Source: Thereva unica (taxonomy: Eukaryota > Arthropoda > Insecta > Diptera > Therevidae). From it: a stretch of 64,000 bases of DNA. Shown here one piece after another: positions 33,163 to 42,106 of the stretch (its first letter is position 1; every line of letters begins with the position of its first letter). The position numbers were made by a program, and so were the translations under genes. The notes beneath the pieces are model-generated. The model ran no database searches. It was not told where the DNA came from and was given only the letters and a program-made list of their open reading frames with translations. The DNA lies in the NCBI GenBank assembly GCA_949987705.1, contig OX465281.1:6240001-6304000 (forward strand). The letters run 5' to 3'.

Positions 33163-34135
33163 GGTCTGTCTAGTCTGGTTTGGTCTGGTCTGGTTTGGTC
33201 TGGTTTGATCTGGTCTGTCTCGTCTGGTCTGGTCTAGTCTGGTCTCGTCTGGTCTAGTCTGGTTTGGTCTGACTGGTTTTGCCTGGTCTAGTCTGGTCTG
33301 GTCTGTCGGGTCTCACTGGTTTGGTCTGCTCTGGTCTGTCTGTCTGTCTGGTCTGTTTGGTCTGTCTGGTATGGTCTGCTCTGATCTGGTCTGGTTTGGT
33401 CTGGTCTGGTTTGGTCTAGTCTGGTTTGGTCTTGTCTGTCTGGTCTGTTTGGTTTGGTCTGGTCTGTCTAGTCTGGTCTGGTCTGTCTCGTCTGGTCTGT
33501 CTCGTCTGGTCTGTCTCGTCTGGTCTGGTCTAGTCTGGTCTCGTCTGGTCTAGTCTAGTCTGGTCTGACTGGTTTTGCCTGGTCTAGTCTGGTCTGGTAC
33601 GTAGGGTCTCACTGGTTTTGTCTGATCTGGTCTGTCTGTCTGTCTGGTCTGTTTAGTCTGTCTGGTATGGTCTGGTCTGGTCTGATCTGGCCTGGTTTGG
33701 TCTAGTCTGGTCTGGTTTGGTCTTGTCTGTCTCGTCTGGTCTGGTCTATTCTGGTCTAGTCTGGTCTGGTCTGTCGGGTCTCACTGGTTTTGTCTGCTCT
33801 GGTCTGTCTGGTCTGTTTAGTCTGTCTGGTATGGTATGGTCTGATCTGGTCTGATCTGGTCTGGTTTGGTCTGGTCTGGTTTGGTCTAGTCTGGTCTGGT
33901 TTGGTCTTGTCTGTCTGGTATGGTCTGATTTGGTCTGGTCTGATTTGGTCTGGTCTGATTTGGTCTGGTCTGTCTCGTCTGGTCTATTCTGGTCTCGTCT
34001 GGTTTAGTCTGGTCTGGTCTGTCGGGTCTCACTGGTTTGGTCTGCTCTGGTCTGTCTGTCTGTCTGGTCTATTTGGTCTGTCTGGTATGGGCTGGTCTGA
34101 TCTGGTCTGGTTTGGTCTAGTTCGGTCTGGTTTGT
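33163..34135. repeat. TGGTC-type pentamer satellite with higher-order pattern
   Basis: Almost a kilobase of GGTCT/GGTTT/TGTCT variants, purine G only on this strand. A longer unit (GTCGGGTCTCACTGGTTTTG, then CTGTCTGTCTGTCTGG-type runs) recurs near 33,305, 33,603, 33,774 and 34,021, so the array has been amplified in larger blocks. Open frames here translate to LVWSGLVW repeats and are not genes. A smaller array of the same type is at 52.2 kb. Confidence 0.9.
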
Positions 34136-34211
34136 CTGGTTGGGATATTATAAAAACACCTGATGCAATACGAAAGAGTTATAAAGCTTTCAAGGCTAGT
34201 AAAATTGAATA

Positions 34212-34270
34212 AGAGTCCAAATGGAGAGGAACCTTTTTAAATTAAAAAGGTTCCTCTCCATTTGGGCTCT
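34212..34270. repeat. Near-perfect palindrome, no loop
   Basis: Arms of about 29 bp (AGAGTCCAAATGGAGAGGAA..., mirrored by TTCCTCTCCATTTGGGCTCT) meet in an A/T-rich centre, with one mismatch. It lies 75 bases after the satellite. No target duplication recognised. Confidence 0.85.
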
Positions 34271-34282
34271 GAGAGAGAAGAG

Positions 34283-34417
34283 ATATTGCCAGAATTACGG
34301 CAATGATCACGGGTCATTATCCCGTGGGACGCTACCAACTTGGGTTTCCTACACAACGGTAGCATTAGATTCAGCGCCCTTACAGCTAACCTAACCTAAC
34401 CTAACCTAACCTAACCT
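34283..34417. repeat. Three stem-loops followed by a CCTAA run
   Basis: Three stems occur in order: TTGCC/GGCAA around AGAATTAC, CACGGG/CCCGTG around TCATTAT, and GCTACC/GGTAGC around a 21-base loop. About 25 bases later come six CTAAC units (34,386-34,416), the motif of the TTAGG-type insect telomere. Whether this is a retroelement end or something else cannot be said from the sequence. Confidence 0.6.
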
Positions 34418-34419
34418 GA

Positions 34420-35055
34420 ATAAAGGTTGTGATTGCATGATCTGTCCTTCTGACTACAATCACAGATTATGTAGTTTCGATTGGTATCTATGAAGTCTGT
34501 CGTCGATCAGTGACGTTTAACAGCATTTGTTCGGTTTGGACTTGTTGGCGAAAACTACACTATGTGATTCGACATGTTATTTCCACCGTCCTCTTGCACT
34601 TTATGACACAATCAAATAAAAGACGTTGGCAAAACTAGTTCTACCTCTCAGCTTTGGTCTTCCACATAAAAATATTGCCTGGAAATGGTTTTGGATTGAT
34701 TTTAGTGGACTAGGTATGATACGGCAAAAAAATTGGTGACGCACAATTCTCTAGAATTCCAGAGGGTGTGTTTTTCTAGATCTCCATTTCCCAACTGGAT
34801 CGGTTAAAACCACATAAAATCGAAAGCGAAATCGAATTGATTTGCATGCAAGCTCTTGCCAAATACTCGTCTCCACTCAACCTTTGAACTGTGCGCTTCT
34901 TGAACATCATCAATATTCTAAAAAAACAACTTTCAAAACAACACGCCAAACAAAAAACCTACGAAAATAACTTTTTATGGTCTTTCTCCTCCTCTAGCAC
35001 TAGATTTCGCCTAACTGAAAGTCATTCCACGAAAACCGAAAACCAGTAACAGAAC
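34420..35055. other. No recognised repeat; likely intron flank of the candidate exon
   Basis: No coding or repeat signal seen. If the exon at 35,095 is real, this is its upstream intron. Confidence 0.35.
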
Positions 35056-35063
35056 TTGTCCTC

Positions 35064-35070
35064 TACTAAC
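35064..35070 (+). promoter_or_regulatory. Consensus splicing branch point
   Basis: TACTAAC, the strongest branch-point sequence, with its branch A about 25 bases before the AG at 35,093-35,094. A pyrimidine-rich stretch (TTCTCTTCATTCTTTACAG) lies between them. Confidence 0.6.
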
Positions 35071-35094
35071 GCCGATTCTCTTCATTCTTTACAG

Positions 35095-35158
35095 GAAGTT
35101 GGATGCCTTCTTTTTTCTACAACGAGGACTTCCAGAACCGATCCGAGACGATCTCCAG
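35095..35158 (+). CDS. Candidate internal exon of an unidentified host gene (64 nt)
   Basis: Flanked by a textbook acceptor (branch point TACTAAC, pyrimidine tract, ACAG) and donor (CAG|GTATGT). All three frames are open. The most protein-like are SWMPSFFYNEDFQNRSETIS, with an N-glycosylation sequon NRS, and KLDAFFFLQRGLPEPIRDDLQ. I do not recognise either. The surrounding kilobase contains none of the repeat families of this window, which fits host intron. It could also be a 5' UTR exon or chance; 64 bases of open sequence alone prove nothing. The splice signals carry the call. Confidence 0.5.
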
Positions 35159-35541
35159 GTATGTAGAGTGTCCTCTCAGCATTTTTGCCTTATCTCGAAA
35201 CGATCCTAGAAGAAAGAAGCCGTCCGATCACACACGGCAACTAACTACGACCCAGAATGTGTGTGACTCATGACCGCATGTCGTCAATTATATTTTTTTT
35301 CGGGCGTCTTGTTGACCTTTCGCCGCATTAATAACATTCCATCAAACTACACAAAATATTGAGTGTCGTCAGAGGCGAATGGTAGGTATATGGCGTGCAA
35401 AGCGTCAACTGTTCTGTTTCGTAAATGTTTAACACCTGGGAGACAACGACGACTTTCGTTCGTTCGTTCGTTCGCACAGAGCCATTCGACTTGCGCCATT
35501 GGGATAGGTTTTGCGCCGTTTCAATTTCCCACCTGACGCAG

Positions 35542-35644
35542 GCGTATTAAGCGCTTCACCTGAGAACGACAAGAAGAGCCGGTCTTCTTCTTTGCAATGT
35601 GGACTCGAATCGTTACTGTGGCGCCGCCTTACCGGGGCAAAAAG
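35542..35644 (+). CDS. Weaker candidate exon (103 nt)
   Basis: Acceptor TTTCAATTTCCCACCTGACGCAG-like (AG at 35,540-35,541) and donor AAAAG|GTATGT. Only one frame is open: VLSASPENDKKSRSSSLQCG, then LESLLWRRLTGAKR. Joined to the exon at 35,095 it would keep that exon in its least protein-like frame, so either the pairing or one of the exons may be wrong. No recognised domain. Confidence 0.25.
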
Positions 35645-35649
35645 GTATG

Positions 35650-36690
35650 TAATAAGAACGAACAGCAGCGACAGGTTTTGGTGTGTTTTTTTGTGTGTGA
35701 CAATGACGACACCTGAGACTGAGCGAACTTTTGAGTTTTCGTTCGTTTTTTTTTCACTTTGTACATTTTGCATGATAGATGACATATGACTTATCTGGGG
35801 GACAGATGACGTCTCTTTTTGTGGTGTGATGCATGCGCGGCTTGTCTACAAATGAAATACACGATGTACGAAGTAATGTTGTTGTTGGTTGAGTCAAGAG
35901 ATTGCTACCGCCGAGTCGCAAAGTTTCGCGGGGAATATTGAGGTTCTGTGAATTGTGCCACACTAGAACAGAAATGGTGAAGCTGGAATCATGGATGGCT
36001 TCGTGGGAATTTTGTGGCTTTATCGGTTGCTTTTATGGCTTTATGGCTTCTTTTTTATAATGGCTCGTTTTCTGGTGACTTCTTATGTTACAGACAGCGC
36101 TTGCTTTCGCAGATGGAAATTACTAAAAACGATGGGGATTTTTTGTGTTGGAGTAAAATATGAATACAATACAAGTTGTTGCAATTTTTTAAAGCAATAA
36201 TAGATCAACTTGACTTTGGGATCACCTCTTGCTCGTAAATATTTCCAACTCCTACGACATTCAGAAGATCAAAGCAAGGTTCTTCGTCATACTTTGCAGT
36301 AGATAGAATCTCCTCTTAGCTTAATCTGTTCTCAATCTCTAAATTTTAGCTTTCTTCTAGATATTGCATCGTTATGTAACTAAAGACATCACGGACTGGT
36401 AGTATGCTCAAGGGCAACACTAAAGTCAATGAAAAGAGCTAGTACCTTTTTGATGATCTCGTAACTACTAAACCAACCAAACCAAACCGCTATAAGATTC
36501 TTAGATTCGTTACCAGTAGGAAGCGTGACGTTATAGACATCATTGTTAATTGGTTGATAAACTGGCTGATCTCAGATGAGTCATGTCGTGTTGCAACTTT
36601 TAGCTTAGGTGAGACCTTGCGCACGATAGCAGGCATGTAAACTGCAACTATCTGCGCAGGTAGGCAGGGACGATCGGCAGTCCTATCCAG
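35650..36690. other. No recognised gene
   Basis: TTCG repeats lie just outside at 35,457-35,475. Short open frames with no motif. Confidence 0.4.
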
Positions 36691-36699
36691 GGCGTGGGC

Positions 36700-37060
36700 T
36701 GGGACACAATTGACGCTAAGGTGCGCCGTTTTGTAGCCGAACTCGTGAAAAACTTTTGCGGGAAAGGAGGCAGTATTCTAGGAGGGATTTTAGATCTACC
36801 CCGTCATATTTAGTTACCGGATCACATGTCCTATTTTGAGTTTCGTAATATCCCCCAAATCTTTTAACAAAAGGCTGCCAAATACACGGTGTCTGATAGT
36901 GGTCAGAGCCGGACGTCCGCAGAGAAAGTATTCGGTTGTCTCGCTCGCCTGTTCCTCCCCACATATATGGCAGGGGAAGTCTCAATTTGCCTGTTTGATG
37001 CCTAATTGGCTAGTGTCCAGTAATTATCCACACGATTGTGACGATATCCTTGCGTGGCAT
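36700..37060 (-). pseudogene. LOA/R1-like retrotransposon relic, C-terminal zinc-knuckle-like end
   Basis: On the minus strand a frame without a start codon reads ICGEEQASETTEYFLCGRPA, then LTTIRHRVFGSLLLKDLGDI and TKLKI, followed by two stops around LNMTG. This is the ending of LOA/R1-type polymerases: CxxC(GEE)xETxEHFLCxCPAL with R(x)LG and a closing FLNxTGW segment. Upstream, a neighbouring frame reads TGH then PIRHQTGKL, matching TGHCxIGxHAxRL. Slightly broken, hence inactive. Confidence 0.8.
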
Positions 37061-37064
37061 CACC

Positions 37065-38000
37065 ATCACTTCTCGCGATATCTGCTTGTTGAAAGATCAC
37101 CGGAAGAGCTGGCTCAAGATGGTAGGCTTATCTATTTGGAGCAAAGTCTTCCTTTCCACTTCGGTTCCTGCCTAGAAAGCTCATCTGGCTGCACATTGCC
37201 TAATTTCCCTGCTTCAACATATTTTATTACCTTAGGAAATAGTTTTTTTTATTACCCTTTTATTACCTTTGTAGATATTATTCATGGCTTGAAGGAAATT
37301 CGATTACGTTTCCCAAAATTTATGCATTCCAGGAAATAAAAATATTAGTAAGGACGCTTACCCTCGTCGATGCTTGGGTGCTTTCCTTTCCACGACTTAC
37401 TCTTTGCTCAATGAGGACGAAATCCACATAATGGCTGTTCATAGATATTTTCGACTGTTTTGTTTTGCGTAGTGTAGGTGTGTTGACTGGGATTTCTGTG
37501 ATATGATGCCTTTCGAAGCACCACACCAAGAAGATAGTAATCTGAGTCGACGCAGGCATCTCGTACGCGTTCACTTCGTTTAATTCTCTAATCCTCGTGG
37601 TATAACTTTTCTATTACCTCGATAAATGTTTAAATTCCAATATTCAAATTTATTTGGAACGAAGTTCCTTAACGCGGCTTGCAGGTAAAGTGAGTTGGGG
37701 GAAATCGTCACGTAAGGAAATGCGGTATTCTGTGTATGTATGCGTGCGAGTATCGATCCCAGTAGGCAATTTACGAATTAACGAAATCAGAATGCAGTGT
37801 TTTTCTGTAGAAATTGGAACCAAGTTGCACCGATAGCTATAGGAGTAAATGGTGATTATCGAAGATAAATGATTATGCTTTCTTATTGAAATGGATGGAA
37901 TCTCTCTCTCTCTGTGTCTTTTTAAACGCTTTATATTAGCTTCACATGTATCTTGTATCTTGTGTGTAAACAAATCTAGCGACTGAAAAGGCATCATAAG
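37065..38000. other. No recognised gene
   Basis: Unrecognised sequence; a TC repeat near 37,902. Confidence 0.4.
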
Positions 38001-38004
38001 TAGA

Positions 38005-38590
38005 ATACAATAGGCTATGTCGTTAGATCCATGGCGGCCACCTCAAGAGGGCGGGTTACCATTTTCTTCAGAACCCCGTCGACCTGGGCATCAAATGAAA
38101 GCGTATGAAAAGTAGAATGCAATAAGCAATATAGTATCCTCAATATATCGTTAGAACCATGGCGGCCACCTCAAGAGGGCGGGTTACAATTTTCTTCAGA
38201 ACCCCGTCGACCTGGGCATCAAATGAAAGCGTATGAAAAGTAGAATGCAATAAGCAATATAGTATCCTCAATATATCGTTAGAACCATGGCGGCCACCTC
38301 AAGAGGGCGGGTTACCATTTTCTTCAGAACCCCTTCGACATGGGCATCAAATGAAAGTGTATGATAAGTAGAACACCATAAGCAATATAGTATACTCAAT
38401 ATATCGTTAGGTCCATGGCGGCCATCTCAAGAGCTCGGATTCCGTTTTCTTCACAGCCCCCTCAACATGGTTATCAAATGAACGGGCATCATAAGTAGAA
38501 TGCAATAGTCTATATCGTTACATCCATGGCGGCCATCTCAAAGGGGCGGATTACCATTTTTATTTCACAACCCCTTCAACATGATAGCAA
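38005..38590 (+). repeat. Dispersed tandem-repeat family, 128-bp unit (copy 2)
   Basis: GCGGCCA starts at 38,034, 38,162, 38,290, 38,418 and 38,529, giving three periods of exactly 128 bp and one of 111. Units contain CCTCAAGAGGGCGGGTTAC, CCCCGTCGACCTGGGCATC and GCAATATAGTATCCTCAATA. Units 2 and 3 are nearly identical, the outer ones more diverged. The inverted relative is at 14.0-14.5 kb. Confidence 0.9.
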
Positions 38591-38599
38591 GTAAAAATA

Positions 38600-40100
38600 A
38601 ATAAAATATTCAGATTTTATTTGGAGTTATATTCGCAGTTGTAGAAAAATCGTAAGGATCTTCGTTCCTGACGGGGGTCCCATGACCGCACCTGTATTTT
38701 TTTTGTCATACTCGTTCCTATTTTTGGGAAAGGACTTTCTGGACAGGGTAAGATACACTCCTCTAAGAGGATAGTTAATCCCAATCTAACGCAGCATTTA
38801 GTGCATGAGCCGTGAAAGTTATTAATTGAAAAAGGACATTTCAGAATAAAACAATAGCAACGGAAAAGTCCAATTTCCTCCTTCAATTTCCATATACAAA
38901 TTAAGCGAACCCCCAATCATCTCTCCATTACCCAGACCACATATGCCACAAGAAGCACTAGGCCGAAAAAAAAATCTGTGAAAATCACTCCAAAACATTC
39001 TGGCATGAAAGTGCTGCTACAAGGTTAACGTTATGGCCGCCAGCCATTGAAGAAATTAATTCGAGTGGAAAATCCGAACAGAAATCAAATCTCCGATTCC
39101 AATAATGCCGCAAAGAACATGATTTTGCCTTTTACTTCTTGGGTTCCGTCGTCGTTGCTGGGAATGAATCAGCAGCGACGGATCCGATGCCCAGAAAGAG
39201 CGAGAGGGAGAGATTCTTGCTCTTTACACACATCACCGACAAAATCGACAATTCGATTTCGTGCAGCGATGGCAACACCGTAGAGCTAGTAGCGCCCGGG
39301 GCCTGATGCTATTTTCTGGTTTTCTACTCTCCAAAAACATGCCTCCTGATGGCTGCCCCCTATTAAATGTGGCTCGCTCTGTTTGCGGATTCTGTTAACT
39401 GTGCACAATGCTCCTCCACATTAGGCCGGCTCTTTATATTGTTGGGAGCTGGTCATGCAGAGTTAAAGATAACTACTTGTGGAGGAGCTCATTCACACTC
39501 ACATGTACCTACATATATATGCAGCCACCCCCTAGGGTAGGGGCGGGGGAGGACTGAATTTACATTCAGATTTTATTCACAATTTTTACATAGCAAAGGA
39601 GGAATTCTGATCACGTCAGTGAAAATATGCAAAAAATGGAAAGTGGATTTGTGGGTTTTCATGAAAACGAGCGAATTCCCCCCCCCCCCTTTTTTTGAGT
39701 GTCGCCGGCTCGTCACTTTTTAAGGTTTTATGGCCTCTGAGAGCAGATGGGGTGGTTTTATAATGAGGTAGTCGATTGTGTGCTGCCAGATTCTTTTATC
39801 TACACCAAGCTTAAGCCTCGGGCTACTTTATTGCCCTCGTCTAACAAACTCTTTTACAATTGCTCCATATCAGAATTATACACTGGATTTCAGCGCCATC
39901 TGCAGCTCGACACATTGGCTGTAAGGTGGAATTCTATTGAACCCATAAAACGGACGACGAGATATAGATGTTTGAGCACTACAAGCAATCAAGCCAAAAA
40001 CTTTCAGATTTGCCACACGAAAACGAGACGAAACCCAAAATACCGCGTGAAATTTGCTCCAAAACCAAGGCTATCATCTATTTGATGTTGTCGCTTCGGG
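38600..40100. other. No recognised gene
   Basis: Unrecognised sequence; a C run with T run at about 39,677-39,697. Open frames of 78-112 codons at 39,047 and 39,747 carry no motif. Confidence 0.4.
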
Positions 40101-40103
40101 CAA

Positions 40104-40200
40104 GTTTAAGCCGTCGAACTTAGGCGCTCGTGCTAAAAGCCGAGTCGTCACGACACGTCAACTCGTTTGAGTAGAAGAAAGTAACTCTTCAGTCGATTTG
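40104..40200. mobile_element. Half copy of the CTGAAAGTCGAGTCGT MITE
   Basis: GTGCTAAAAGCCGAGTCGTC, then GACACGTCAACTCG and TTCAGTCGATTTG reproduce the left arm of the pair at 15.6-16.0 kb. The loop and right arm are missing; about 60 bases later the minisatellite locus starts. Confidence 0.65.
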
Positions 40201-40258
40201 CTGGTCCTATGCACCATCATGGCGACGTCACCAGCTACGTATCCAAACAATTCGTATT

Positions 40259-42106
40259 GAAATGTATGGCAGCTAAGGTTTGGTAACGTCCGTCGCTAAA
40301 TTGGAAGCGTAGCCAATACCGACGGCTCTGTGTATGGAGTCTGGATACTCTGTCACGCTGCCGACGTGCACACGAGTTGTACTGCAGCGCACTCTATCAG
40401 TATCCAACCGCCGCCATTTTAGACGCTCGGCTCAATATATGTGTTAGAAAATGAGTGGCTGTCTGTACTTTCATTGAATTGAAACCCAGTTGCGTATTTG
40501 AAACCTTGTCTTTTCGTGAATGATTTTGATTTCTTCCGATTCTTATCGCTTCTTCTTCTGCGGTCGTACTATAGAGTGGGTCGTCTACGTGACCTATGCG
40601 ACTGTCCTATTAGTTCTGCTACTGTCAAGCGTAATCGACGAACTTCTTGCAGGCTCCAATAACCAATCTTTAAAGTTGAGGCTGAGGCAGATGTCAACAG
40701 CTTTCGATAGTCGGTATTCCCTAATAACGAAGGAAAGCTCATTTTCTCATTCTCATCTATATCTCAGACTCGCCTTAACTTATCCTTTTCTTTTTCTAAC
40801 ATTCGACTTAAGTTTGGAAGAGATTCTCACAATTTTGATGCCACTATTACGAGGCAGTTTTTCAATGGAAGAGACCATAACAAGAGATCCTAACAATCCT
40901 GGAATAGGTCTTGGAAAGGGGCTTGGAACAGATCCTAACAATCCTGGAATAGATCTTGGAAAAGAGCTTGGAACAGATCCTAACAATCCTGGAATAGATC
41001 TTGGAAAAGAGCTTGGAAGAGATCCTAACAATCCTGGAATAGATCTTGGAAAAGGGCTTGGAACAAATCCTAACAATCCTGGAAGAGAGCTTGGAAAGAA
41101 GCTTGAAAAAGATCCTAACAATCCTGGAATAGATCTTGGAAAAGAGCTTGGAAGAGATCCTAACAATCCTGTAAGAAATACAGAAATGTATGGCAGCTAA
41201 GGTTTGGTAACGTCCGTCGCTAAATTGGAAGCGTAGCCAATACCGACGGCTCTGTGTATGGAGTCTGGATACTCTGTCACGCTGCCGACGTGCACACGAG
41301 TTGTACTGCAGCGCACTCTATCAGTATCCAACCGCCGCCATTTTAGACGCTCGGCTCAATATATGTGTTAGAAAATGAGTGGCTGTCTGTACTTTCATTG
41401 AATTGAAACCCAGTTGCGTATTTGAAACCTTGTCTTTTCGTGAATGATTTTGATTTCTTCCGATTCTTATCGCTTCTTCTTCTGCGGTCGTACTATAGAG
41501 TGGGTCGTCTACGTGACCTATGCGGCTGTCCTATTAGTTCTGCTACTGTCAAGCGTAATCGACGAACTTCTTGCAGGCTCCAATAACCAATCTTTAAAGT
41601 TGAGGCTGAGGCAGATGTCAACAGCTTTCGATAGTCGGTATTCCCTAATAACGAAGGAAAGCTCATTTTCTCATTCTCATCTATATCTCAGACTCGCCTT
41701 AACTTATCCTTTTCTTTTTCTAACATTCGACTTAAGTTTGGAAGAGATTCTCACAATTTTGATGCCACTATTACGAGGCAGTTTTTCAATGGAAGAGACC
41801 ATAACAAGAGATCCTAACAATCCTGGAATAGGTCTTGGAAAGGGGCTTGGAACAGATCCTAACAATCCTGGAATAGATCTTGGAAAAGAGCTTGGAACAG
41901 ATCCTAACAATCCTGGAATAGATCTTGGAAAAGAGCTTGGAAGAGATCCTAACAATCCTGGAATAGATCTTGGAAAAGGGCTTGGAACAAATCCTAACAA
42001 TCCTGGAAGAGAGCTTGGAAAGAAGCTTGAAAAAGATCCTAACAATCCTGGAATAGATCTTGGAAAAGAGCTTGGAAGAGATCCTAACAATCCTGTAAGA
42101 AATCCT
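40259..42106 (+). repeat. 924-bp tandem duplication
   Basis: Bases 40,259-41,182 repeat at 41,183-42,106. By eye I find a single substitution (A at 40,601, G at 41,525). Each unit holds about 260 bases of upstream sequence, a start codon, a stretch of about 115 unique codons and the first units of the minisatellite. Because 924 is divisible by 3, phase is unchanged. Either a recent unequal exchange or an assembly artefact would explain it. Confidence 0.9.

Noticed and set aside
33371..34212. Open frames with LVWSGLVW repeats
   Set aside because: Direct translation of the TGGTC satellite.
38005..38590. CRISPR array
   Set aside because: Repeats are 128 bp, contiguous and without unique spacers; the genome is eukaryotic.
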